Shown here: piece by piece, positions 52,613 through 60,685 of the stretch
Layout of the letters: each line of letters begins with the position of its first letter
Numbering within the stretch: position 1 is the first letter of the stretch
Assembly (NCBI RefSeq): GCF_042663225.1
Contig: NZ_JBHTAA010000005.1
Coordinates: forward strand, 186,001-250,000
DNA length: 64,000 nucleotides
Reading direction: 5' to 3'
DNA from: Haloferax namakaokahaiae
Lineage (GTDB): Archaea > Halobacteriota > Halobacteria > Halobacteriales > Haloferacaceae
Notes under the pieces: generated by a model
What the model saw: the letters and a program-made list of their open reading frames with translations, nothing else
Told to the model about the DNA's origin: nothing
The model's database searches: none
Position numbers and translations under genes: made by a program

Positions 52613-53766
52613 ATTCGCGAACCATCGGTGTCGTCACTGGTACGCGGGCTGAGTACGGACTGCTCAAGTCATCGATGGATGCAATTCGAGACCATCCGCA
52701 GATGGATCTCACAGTGTACGTTACCGGTATGCACCTGTCGCCGCAGTACGGCAACACACGGGACGACATCGTCAACGACGGTTTCGATGACATCGTTGAC
52801 GTTCACATGCTCCTCGATGGCGACTCCGAGTTGAGTATGGTGAAGTCACTCGGCGTCGGAATCTCGTCGTTTGCGGACGTATTCGGTCGTGACGACCCCG
52901 ATATCGTCTTGGTCCTCGGAGACCGCGACGAAGCACTCGCAGCAGGCATGGCGGCGGCACACATGAATATCCCTGTCGCTCACGTTCACGGAGGAGACAC
53001 CACTGGTGGTGCGATCATCGACGATAGTATCCGACACGCTCTCACGAAGTTTTCCCACATCCACTTCCCTGTCTCCCGTTTGAGCGAAGAGCGGATTCTC
53101 AAACTCGGCGAAGAGCCGTGGCGAACGATGGTCGTCGGTGCACCCGGTCTCGACGAGATTCTCGATGGCAATTACGCTGACCCTGCTGATGTTCTCGAAC
53201 GCCACGGAATCGCCCCCAGTGGTCGTCCGCTCACACTCGTCGTTCAACACCCGGTGACGACAGCACCCGGAGAGGCTGGTGTCCAAATGCGCGAGACGTT
53301 GGATGGTATCGCCGATTCGGACGTCCATCCAGTTATTATCTACCCGAATTCGGACGCTGGTGGCAAACTCATCATCGACGAAATCGAATCACACCCCGTC
53401 GGCGAACAGGCGGAAGTATTCCGCAGTCTTCCACGTGCGGATTACCTCGGTCTCATGGCGGCAGCGGATGTGATGGTCGGGAATTCGAGTAGCGGTATCA
53501 TCGAAGCACCTTCGTTCGACCTTCCGGTCGTCAACATCGGCCCACGACAGGACGAACGCGAACGCTCGGAGAACACGCTGGATGTCCCACACGAGCGAGA
53601 AGAAATCACGGGTGCAATCGAGCGAGCACTCACGGCCGACTTCCGCGAACGCGTCGCGGCCGCCGGAAACCCCTACGACTACGGCGGTGCCGCACAGAAT
53701 ATTTGCGAGCGCTTGGCGACTGTCGAGCTCGGTGAAAAACTCCTCCGCAAACGCTTGACGTACTGA
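52609..53766 (+). CDS. legG: Hydrolysing UDP-sugar 2-epimerase (NeuC/LegG-type)
   Basis: A 385-residue NeuC-type epimerase. VVTGTRAEYGLLK (8-20), LVLGDRDEALAAGMAA, HVHGGDTTGG and VGNSSSGIIEAPSF are conserved. It hydrolyses the UDP bond and inverts C2 to release the free manno-configured diamino sugar used by LegI. ATG overlaps the PIG-L stop by four bases (ATGA). The order legI, deacetylase, legG is a tight unit. True sialic acid NeuC uses UDP-GlcNAc, but legB and legC next door point to the 2,4-diamino-trideoxy substrate. Confidence 0.88.
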   Translation: MNSRTIGVVTGTRAEYGLLKSSMDAIRDHPQMDLTVYVTGMHLSPQYGNTRDDIVNDGFDDIVDVHMLLDGDSELSMVKSLGVGISSFADVFGRDDPDIVLVLGDRDEALAAGMAAAHMNIPVAHVHGGDTTGGAIIDDSIRHALTKFSHIHFPVSRLSEERILKLGEEPWRTMVVGAPGLDEILDGNYADPADVLERHGIAPSGRPLTLVVQHPVTTAPGEAGVQMRETLDGIADSDVHPVIIYPNSDAGGKLIIDEIESHPVGEQAEVFRSLPRADYLGLMAAADVMVGNSSSGIIEAPSFDLPVVNIGPRQDERERSENTLDVPHEREEITGAIERALTADFRERVAAAGNPYDYGGAAQNICERLATVELGEKLLRKRLTY

Positions 53767-53808
53767 CGACTACGAAGTTTCATTAGCAACACCCGCAAGC
53801 GTCCATCC

Positions 53809-54756
53809 ATGCGCGCGGTTTTCGTCACTCACAACAACATCGGCAGGACGTGTCTCAAAGCACTCATCGAGTGTGGTGCGGAGGTACCTGCTGTCTACAC
53901 GCAACCGGAAAAGGGGTCTCTCTCCGACCAGATATCGCTCGAACCGTTCTGTGAAGAACACGATATCGATCTCTATCGAACGGAGTCAGTGAACGATCAG
54001 GAAACGCGCGAACAAATCGCGTCGTACGACCCCGAATATTTGTTCGTAATCGGTTGGTCGAGACTCGTCAACCAATCCGTACTCGACATCCCTTCGGTCA
54101 CCGCGCTCGGGATGCATCCTGCTCCGCTCCCCCGAGGCCGTGGCCGCGCACCGATTGCGTGGAGCCTCATCAAAGGTCTCGACACCACGGCGATGTCTTT
54201 CTTCCACCTTGTCGAGGAGGCAGACGCCGGTGACCTCGTCGCTCAGCACGAGATTGATATCGATATCGAAGACGATGCGGCCTCGTTGTACGAGAAAGTT
54301 CGCCTCGCCGCTGGGCAATTCATCCGGGATACGTACGACGAACTCGCCGCTCACGACGTAACGCGAATCGAGCAAGACGAGTCGAACGCGACGTGGTGGC
54401 CCAAACGGACGCCTCGTCATGGACTGGTCGATTGGGTTCGGTCACCGAGGAAACTCTATGATTGGATTCGTGGGCAAAGTCACCCATATCCGGGAGCGTA
54501 CTCGTATCTCGATGGGACGAAAGTTCGATTGTGGAGCGCCCGTCCACCGTCTGAGGAGCCGGTGTTCGGCGTCCCCGGAGAGATTCTGGCCGTCAATGGC
54601 GACGGCATCGAAATCGCAGCGTGGGAGGGGTCCCTCGTCGTGGACCGAGTCCAAGTCGGGGACGACGAAGAAGTATCGGGCGCAGAACTCATCGAGTCGT
54701 ATGAGTTCGAAATCGGCCAGCGATTCGAAAACGCTCGTGATATCCTTGGTGAGTAG
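53809..54756 (+). CDS. Formyltransferase family protein, atypical active site
   Basis: A 315-residue protein with an N-terminal formyl_trans domain and a C-terminal domain like that of methionyl-tRNA/sugar formyltransferases (GVPGEILAVNGDGIEIAA). The active-site loop reads GMHPAPLPRGRGRAP (101-115), so His103 is kept but Met102 occupies the usual Asn position; the conserved Asp is Asp139 in EADAGD. It probably uses N10-formyl-tetrahydrofolate to formylate an amino sugar. It is likely cotranscribed with legG (42-bp gap). With the Asn missing, reduced or altered activity is possible. Confidence 0.8.
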   Translation: MRAVFVTHNNIGRTCLKALIECGAEVPAVYTQPEKGSLSDQISLEPFCEEHDIDLYRTESVNDQETREQIASYDPEYLFVIGWSRLVNQSVLDIPSVTALGMHPAPLPRGRGRAPIAWSLIKGLDTTAMSFFHLVEEADAGDLVAQHEIDIDIEDDAASLYEKVRLAAGQFIRDTYDELAAHDVTRIEQDESNATWWPKRTPRHGLVDWVRSPRKLYDWIRGQSHPYPGAYSYLDGTKVRLWSARPPSEEPVFGVPGEILAVNGDGIEIAAWEGSLVVDRVQVGDDEEVSGAELIESYEFEIGQRFENARDILGE

Positions 54757-54757
54757 C

Positions 54758-55477
54758 CTACTCGTCGCCGTATGAGGAGATGACACCCGAGGACGCATCG
54801 CTCGAGGCTTCGTCTTCGTGCGTGATGCTCACCTCGACGAAGTAGTTCTCGCCATCGACTTCGAGGGTGGCGTTATTGAACGGTGGGAACGTGAGCGCAC
54901 GCAACACGTCTAAGAGTTCTTTCACGGTGTATTCCTCTTCGGCGTCCAGTTTGCAGAGGTCAGCAAATTCAGACTTCTTGTGTGTCGGGGCGTTCGTATC
55001 CTTTTGTGGTACTGGCTCGATAGTTCCAGATTGGATATCGGGCCAGGTTTCGACGAACAATTCGACGGCAGCAGATTCGAGACGCTCGTACACGTCCTTG
55101 CCGTTGTCGTCGAATCGTGTCTCCACCTCACGACGTGCGAGGAGGGCCCCAGTGTCGATTCCGGGGTCCATCTGATGAATTGTGACGCCGGCGGGATGGC
55201 CTTCGACGATGCTCCAGACGTTCGGATTGAAGCCACGCCCGGCTGGGAGGTAGCCTGGGTGCACGTTGATAAACCCCTGTTCTGGGATGTCCAGAATGGA
55301 TTCGGGAACGATATGTCGATAACCTACGGCAACGGCGATGTCCGGTTGCAGTCGCTCGACGAGTTCGAGTTGACCCTTCGTCGTAATCATCGCTTGAACG
55401 GTGACACTGTCCCGGTCGCAGAGCCATTCGTAAATCTCGGTACCCATGTTGTTCGTTCCGAGAAAGAGGACGTCCAT
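54758..55477 (-). CDS. Sugar N-formyltransferase-like protein, canonical active site
   Basis: A 239-residue protein. The formyltransferase triad is complete: Asn71 and His73 in NVHPGYLPAGRG and Asp108 in DPGIDTG. A C-terminal segment (KELLDVLRALTFPPFNNATLEV) resembles the accessory region of N-formyltransferases acting on dTDP or UDP amino sugars. It is encoded opposite to the first formyltransferase, with one base between the two stops. ATG at 55477 is preferred over 55537 because CTATTA (minus) lies about 27 bp upstream. Together the two enzymes could formylate two positions. Confidence 0.82.
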   Translation of the reverse strand: MDVLFLGTNNMGTEIYEWLCDRDSVTVQAMITTKGQLELVERLQPDIAVAVGYRHIVPESILDIPEQGFINVHPGYLPAGRGFNPNVWSIVEGHPAGVTIHQMDPGIDTGALLARREVETRFDDNGKDVYERLESAAVELFVETWPDIQSGTIEPVPQKDTNAPTHKKSEFADLCKLDAEEEYTVKELLDVLRALTFPPFNNATLEVDGENYFVEVSITHEDEASSDASSGVISSYGDE

Positions 55478-55576
55478 GAGTTGTTCATCTTCACACGCGG
55501 TAATAGCTTCCCGGTACTGACATCGAAAGAACTGCAAACGAAATATCTTATCCGGTAGGTTCGATTAGTTCAATCG

Positions 55577-56527
55577 ATGCATACAATATTGTTTACGGGT
55601 CTGGGTTCGATAGGACGCAGACACCTTCGGTTGTTAATGGAGTTGGAGTCTGAGTTCGACATCCACGCGTATCGAAGTCGAGGTTCGGACGGAGAACTGG
55701 ATGCCGTTACTGAACACGATTCGCTCGACAGTGCTCTCGCTGTTTCACCTGATGTCGCATTTATCACGAATCCAACGTCACTGCACGTGGAAACTGCGAT
55801 TCGTTGTGCAAAATCGGGTGCAGATCTCTTTATAGAAAAACCACTGTCTGATTCTATTGGTGGGATCGATGAACTCAGGCGAATCTGCGATGAGAAGGAA
55901 CTTCTCACGTACGTTGGGTGCCAACTCCGGTTTGATCCCATTCTAAACAGATTGAAAACGATACTTATAGACGAGGAGTATGGGGGTATGCTATCATTTC
56001 GAGCTTACAGTGGGTCATATTTGCCAGATTGGCGTCCCGAGAAAGATTACAGAAATACGTATAGTGCACAGTATGAACTCGGCGGCGGCGTCGCTCTGGA
56101 CCTCATTCATGAAATTGATTACTCGTACTGGATTTTTGGACGACCAGCTCGGACCGTTCATCTTTCGGGGCAAGCAAGTACACTCGAGACAACTGTGGAA
56201 GATTATGTTGAACTATCACTCGAAACGGTAGATGGCGTCCCTGGTCACATCCATCTCGATTACTTCCGACCGACCCCGAGGCGGACGTTGGAAGTTACGT
56301 GTGAAGACGGAGTGTTAACTGCTGACTTAATCTGCAAAACGCTGACGATCGAAACCACAGAACGAACAGAGCAAATTGAGTATGACTATCATCGGGACGA
56401 CGTTTTTCGCAGACAACTCAACCACTTTTTCGACTATCTCGAACGGAGAGAACCGTTCGAAAACGACATCTCGGAGGCAGAAGATGTATTGCGAATTGCA
56501 CTGAATCTGCGAAACGAATACCGATGA
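55577..56527 (+). CDS. Gfo/Idh/MocA family sugar oxidoreductase (PtmF-like)
   Basis: A 316-residue NAD(P)-dependent oxidoreductase. FTGLGSIGRRHLRLL is the Rossmann motif, followed by ITNPTSLHVETAI, the EKPLS segment with the conserved lysine, and GGGVALDLIHEIDYSYW. It lies directly before the CMP-sugar synthetase with a four-base overlap. As I recall, an oxidoreductase-synthetase-SDR order also occurs in the Campylobacter ptm (legionaminic) locus, so a role in the same pathway is plausible. The gene is clearly AT-richer than those before it. Confidence 0.82.
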   Translation: MHTILFTGLGSIGRRHLRLLMELESEFDIHAYRSRGSDGELDAVTEHDSLDSALAVSPDVAFITNPTSLHVETAIRCAKSGADLFIEKPLSDSIGGIDELRRICDEKELLTYVGCQLRFDPILNRLKTILIDEEYGGMLSFRAYSGSYLPDWRPEKDYRNTYSAQYELGGGVALDLIHEIDYSYWIFGRPARTVHLSGQASTLETTVEDYVELSLETVDGVPGHIHLDYFRPTPRRTLEVTCEDGVLTADLICKTLTIETTERTEQIEYDYHRDDVFRRQLNHFFDYLERREPFENDISEAEDVLRIALNLRNEYR

Positions 56528-57243
56528 ACGCTAGCGAAACTGTTCTCGTTACAGTCTGCGCCCGAGGGGGATCCAAAGGCGTCCCGAACAAAAACGTTCG
56601 TCCTGTTTCGGGGGACCCTCTCATTGCACACACACTACGGCAGGCAAAGAAGTGGGAGCGAACGACCGACCTTGTCGTTTCGACCGACGACGAAGAAATC
56701 GCGTCAGTTGCTCGCGAGTGCGGTGCAGTAGTTCCTTTCACCCGCCCTGCAGAATTGGCATCCGACGAAGCAGCGAAACTCCCTGTTATTCAGCACGCTG
56801 TTAATGAAATGGAAGACGAGACGGGGACAAAATACGACTACGTAGTTGACCTTGACGCAACTGCCCCGATTAGGCTCGTTGAAGATATAGAAAATTGTTT
56901 CAAAAAAGTCGCCGAAACAGACGCGACAAACGCGTATACGGTCACCGAGGCAGACAAGAACCCGTACTTCAATATGGTTGAACTTGATGACCGAGGGTTT
57001 GCCCACCTCTCTAAAGAACTCCCAAATGAAGTCGTCCGTCGTCAGGATGCACCTTCTGTCTACGAAATGAACGCGTCTGTGTATGCCTATGACCGTGAAT
57101 TTTTGCGGAATGCTTCTTCGAATCACTCTGATCGGACCACTATTTCGACGATGCCTCCTGAGCGCTCTATCGATATCGACCGCGACATTGACCTCGCGCT
57201 GGTAACCTTCTTGATGGAAGATTGGGGGGTGAAGTATGACTGA
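56524..57243 (+). CDS. legF: CMP-nonulosonic acid synthetase (NeuA/LegF-type)
   Basis: A 239-residue nucleotidyltransferase that activates the nonulosonic acid with CTP. The signature ARGGSKGVPNKNVRP (13-27) binds the nucleotide, and DYVVDLDATAPIRL contains the metal-binding aspartate. It is short and lacks the extra C-terminal phosphatase domain of some NeuA. ATGA overlaps the oxidoreductase stop, and the 3' end overlaps the following SDR by eight bases, giving a three-gene coupled unit. Together with LegI it makes the nonulosonic-acid identity of the locus firm. Confidence 0.88.
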   Translation: MNASETVLVTVCARGGSKGVPNKNVRPVSGDPLIAHTLRQAKKWERTTDLVVSTDDEEIASVARECGAVVPFTRPAELASDEAAKLPVIQHAVNEMEDETGTKYDYVVDLDATAPIRLVEDIENCFKKVAETDATNAYTVTEADKNPYFNMVELDDRGFAHLSKELPNEVVRRQDAPSVYEMNASVYAYDREFLRNASSNHSDRTTISTMPPERSIDIDRDIDLALVTFLMEDWGVKYD

Positions 57244-58009
57244 TCATCTGGAACTTTCGGACCACGTATCTGTCATCGCGGGCGGCGCTGGTCTTATCGG
57301 GAGTGAAGTTTCTCGAGGCTTGGCTGAATGTGGTGCCAACGTCGTGATTGCCGACCCAAGCGAGAACGGTTCAGACCTCGCAGACGAGCTGGGAAACCAC
57401 GTTCACCACGTGCCAACTGACGTCACTGACCCTGAGTCGGTTGACTCTCTATTTGAGGGGGTCATATCTGAATATGGTCGGATTGACTCATTGGTCAACA
57501 CTGCATACCCTAGAAATGAACAGTACGGTGTGAAGTTCGAGGAGGTCACATTCGAAGATTGGAACGAGAACCTGTCGCTTCATCTTGGGAGCTATTTCTA
57601 TACCTCAAAGTGTGCTGCGATACAAATGCAGTCTCAATCTGAAGGGGGAAGCATCGTAAACTTCGGGTCCATTTACGGTATCGAAGCCCCTGACTTCACG
57701 ATTTACGATGGCACAACTATGACCAGTCCCGTGGAATACTCGGCAATCAAAGCAGGAATTATCAATTTCAGTCGCTATCTCGCTTCGTATTTTGGACCAA
57801 ATGGCGTCCGAGCCAATACTGTCAGCCCCGGCGGTGTGTTCAACAATCAAAATGACAATTTTGTGAAAAGGTATGAAAAACAGACACCAATACGTAGAAT
57901 GGCAACACCTGAGGACCTAGTTGGCCCTGTGTTATTCTTGGTCTCGGATGCATCACGTTACGTCACAGGCCATAATTTGGTTGTTGATGGAGGATGGACA
58001 ATCTCCTGA
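57236..58009 (+). CDS. Short-chain dehydrogenase (PtmA-like)
   Basis: A 257-residue classical SDR. AGGAGLIGSEVSRGLAE binds the cofactor. Ser145 in NFGSIYG, with Tyr168 and Lys172 (YSAIK), makes up the catalytic set, and VTGHNLVVDGGWTIS closes the fold. It is coupled to legF by an eight-base overlap. SDR genes next to CMP-legionaminic synthetase occur in flagellin-glycosylation loci, but their exact step is unclear to me. The sequence is the most AT-rich of the island: 57841-57900 has 18 G or C in 60 bases. Confidence 0.82.
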   Translation: MTDHLELSDHVSVIAGGAGLIGSEVSRGLAECGANVVIADPSENGSDLADELGNHVHHVPTDVTDPESVDSLFEGVISEYGRIDSLVNTAYPRNEQYGVKFEEVTFEDWNENLSLHLGSYFYTSKCAAIQMQSQSEGGSIVNFGSIYGIEAPDFTIYDGTTMTSPVEYSAIKAGIINFSRYLASYFGPNGVRANTVSPGGVFNNQNDNFVKRYEKQTPIRRMATPEDLVGPVLFLVSDASRYVTGHNLVVDGGWTIS

Positions 58010-58098
58010 CGGTAAACGCCTAATCTCGACAAAATAGTCCAACGTGAACTACCGACTGAGAACGAAGCGGTGATGCACGCCAGCTTTTGACGACACTT

Positions 58099-59079
58099 TC
58101 ACATGTATCCCAGATCCTTCAGATGATCTTCAACGGCAATCGACTCTGTGTGAACATCTTCAATATCCGGCTTGTAGGACTTACTATCAGAAGCTGTCGT
58201 CTCGACCCACGGAACACGTTTGACTATGGGGTGCGGGAATCCTTCGGGGTGTCCATAGGCAGCACCCTCACCGAATGCTTCTCCGTGATCTGCCGTGATG
58301 ACGACTCGCTCCGCATCGGTGTTTTCCAAGAGAACCTCTACGCTATCGAGGACGTACCTGAGCGTTTCACGATATAACTCGATAACTATGTCACGAGATG
58401 CGTCGCCAGTTCTGAGGAGTTCGTAGCCGTGTTTCTCAACCTCATTTGGGTCTCTCCCGTCTTTGATTGCATTTCCAATGTAGGGTAAATGGGGCTGCAT
58501 GTAATGTAGTAGCATTCGGTCGTGGCCTCCTGTTCGACCCGCAACAATCGCTCTGTCTGTAACTGAATGAGGTAAGACAACACCGTACTGGGGATCGTGG
58601 TTTTTCTCCCAGACCTCGTCAAGTTCGTAGAACGTATCTCGCGTTACAATATCCCACCTCGAGAAGTCGAACGGCGTCGTATTATTTTGAGGTGGGAAAT
58701 CACGGTCTCCAAATATCAGTTTGGTGTGGCCGTTCCCGGTGATGTAACGTGTTCTGCTGATTTCACTCTGCCACTTGCTCGTGAACGTCTTTGCCATCCA
58801 TTCGTCAGATTGACTACCGACAGACCATTTCGTTTCCACCTCACCAATGAAGTCGTACTCGCTGGCGACTTCTTTCAAAGTGTCAACACGACACGCGTCT
58901 AGGACGATGAGGAGGTCCCATTCGTTCTCGTAGATATTCTCGCCTGGTTCGAACCGAGAGGTCACCGCATACCAAAACATCAGATAGATGGTGAAAACCA
59001 CATACAACAGGCCTCGCCATCCTTGCCTGTCGAACCGCTGTCGCATCTCGGAGGACCACTCTCGGAGATTGCTTTCCAT
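58099..59079 (-). CDS. Alkaline-phosphatase-superfamily (sulfatase-like) protein with a membrane anchor
   Basis: A 326-residue paralog of the protein at 45995-46990. An N-terminal hydrophobic segment (about residues 24-45, GLLYVVFTIYLMFWYAV) anchors it. LLIVLDACRVDTL, LHYMQPHLPYIG and VVITADHGEAFGEG with YGHPEGFPHP hold the metal-site residues. The superfamily cleaves or transfers phosphate or sulfate groups; here it may modify the glycan or the lipid carrier. ATG at 59079 is preferred over 59109 because a TTGATAACC element lies about 26 bp upstream. Confidence 0.78.
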   Translation of the reverse strand: MESNLREWSSEMRQRFDRQGWRGLLYVVFTIYLMFWYAVTSRFEPGENIYENEWDLLIVLDACRVDTLKEVASEYDFIGEVETKWSVGSQSDEWMAKTFTSKWQSEISRTRYITGNGHTKLIFGDRDFPPQNNTTPFDFSRWDIVTRDTFYELDEVWEKNHDPQYGVVLPHSVTDRAIVAGRTGGHDRMLLHYMQPHLPYIGNAIKDGRDPNEVEKHGYELLRTGDASRDIVIELYRETLRYVLDSVEVLLENTDAERVVITADHGEAFGEGAAYGHPEGFPHPIVKRVPWVETTASDSKSYKPDIEDVHTESIAVEDHLKDLGYM

Positions 59080-59131
59080 ACCTCCGTCTGTAGTAGGTGA
59101 GGTTATCAACTACCCGGTCTGAGTTGAATGG

Positions 59132-60550
59132 TTATGCTCCAACATTCACTGAGGGGAGATTGTCACGGACAGTCTTTCTGAACTGCGCGGAGATGGCCCA
59201 GAGCGTCGCAAAGTACGTTCCGGCGCCAATAAAGACCAAGACAAAAACAACCACTAGACTTGACCCAACGGTCTCTCTCCCAACGAGCACGACGATACCC
59301 ATCACACCTGCTGCGAGGGTTTGCCGAGTCAGTTCAAGTGCGGGAATTTGAACGGAAAGGTATCGTTGAAGTAGCCAATACGAAATTCCAGTACTCACTG
59401 TCGCACTGAGTGCCGTTGCAATTGCTGCACCATACCAACCGTGTTGGCTAATGAGAACTATATTTAGAATGAAGTTAAAGCAAACAAAAAATATATTGAC
59501 TTTATATGTTTGCTCTGGGTGATTAATCGCGTCAAGAGCGTTGGTAATCTGCATCTCGAATGCGTAAAACAACCGTGCAAAGACAAGTATGAGCAGTACT
59601 TCGTATCCGATTGGGAATTCTGGTCCGTAAATCGATAATATCTTGTCTCCAACGAGTACGGAGCCCACTAACCCTGGTATTAGGAATAATCCAGCGTAGG
59701 AAAAGGACGCGGAAATTGCATCTCGAACTTGGTCGTCTCTTCCTTTTGCAGAGAGTGAGCTGATCTCAGGAAATAGAGTTGCACTGATCGATGCCCCGAA
59801 GATAGCGAAAAGAGATGCTATATTCCACGCAATTTCGTACACACCAATCAGTTCGTTTGCGACGAAGACTCCCAGAACAATCGTATCCATCGATAGGAAC
59901 GATCGGTTTTTGATCGGGGCTAACCACGAGTACTTGGCGAACGAAACGATACTGTCGAACGACTCTTTCGTTGGTCGAACGAATTTAATGCTGAGGAAGT
60001 ACAGGCCAGCAGCGAGTGCCAGCGTTCCACCGATAACGTATCCCCAGAGGAGACCAACTAATCCAAACCCAGCGATCGCTAATCCAATCTGGAATACTGC
60101 ACGTCCACCCCACCAAATCGGTGGAAGAAAACTCGATAGATGTACCTTTTTTTGCCCATCGAGTGCAGAGTTGACGAATTGAACACTCAGACTCACAAAA
60201 AGCATTACCACTAATATATCTACTACTGGTGCGCCGAGATATTCATTAATCTCTTCGGAGAATAAAAGTAAAATCAGAGAGACAACACTCACGAGAAGTG
60301 CCTGCATCAACATTCCGGTACTCAGCACGCTGTATCGGTCTGTGGCCTCACTAAGCCGTTTCTTCACAGCGTGATTAATTCCAAGTTGGGATGGAAGGGT
60401 TGCCCACGCAATCACCGAAATGACGAGCGCATAGGTCCCCAGTACAGACGCACCGAGAACTCTTGCAACGTATAGATTGACCGCAAACCCCGCAATCGAC
60501 GTCACCACCTGTCCGAAAAAATGGATGGCAGACGTCTGTCCACGTTTCAT
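59132..60550 (-). CDS. Wzx/MATE-type polysaccharide flippase (AglR-like)
   Basis: A 472-residue membrane protein with 12-14 helices. The N-terminus (FFGQVVTSIAGFAVNLYVARVLGASVLGTYAL) and the repeated helix pattern match polysaccharide_synt/Wzx flippases, which move lipid-linked glycans across the membrane. In H. volcanii AglR is the equivalent candidate for the dolichol-linked glycan. It lies next to aglJ, at the end of the variable island, in AT-rich DNA, so it may have been transferred with the nonulosonate genes and be matched to this glycan. Confidence 0.85.
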   Translation of the reverse strand: MKRGQTSAIHFFGQVVTSIAGFAVNLYVARVLGASVLGTYALVISVIAWATLPSQLGINHAVKKRLSEATDRYSVLSTGMLMQALLVSVVSLILLLFSEEINEYLGAPVVDILVVMLFVSLSVQFVNSALDGQKKVHLSSFLPPIWWGGRAVFQIGLAIAGFGLVGLLWGYVIGGTLALAAGLYFLSIKFVRPTKESFDSIVSFAKYSWLAPIKNRSFLSMDTIVLGVFVANELIGVYEIAWNIASLFAIFGASISATLFPEISSLSAKGRDDQVRDAISASFSYAGLFLIPGLVGSVLVGDKILSIYGPEFPIGYEVLLILVFARLFYAFEMQITNALDAINHPEQTYKVNIFFVCFNFILNIVLISQHGWYGAAIATALSATVSTGISYWLLQRYLSVQIPALELTRQTLAAGVMGIVVLVGRETVGSSLVVVFVLVFIGAGTYFATLWAISAQFRKTVRDNLPSVNVGA

Positions 60551-60685
60551 TCTCAGATGAGTCCTGTCGTGTGAACGCTAAAGAACCAATGGTTTGAGCC
60601 GGTACAATCACTCGCTTGCACGGTGACTAACAGGTGAAGATAAAGAGAGAACGCTTTTACAACATCACACTCCATCCGTGTACCA

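Noticed and set aside
48655..58009. A true sialic acid (Neu5Ac) pathway
   Set aside because: A sialic acid route would not need the LegB-type 4,6-dehydratase or the LegC-type aminotransferase. Their coupling next to the synthase points to a diamino-trideoxy nonulosonate.
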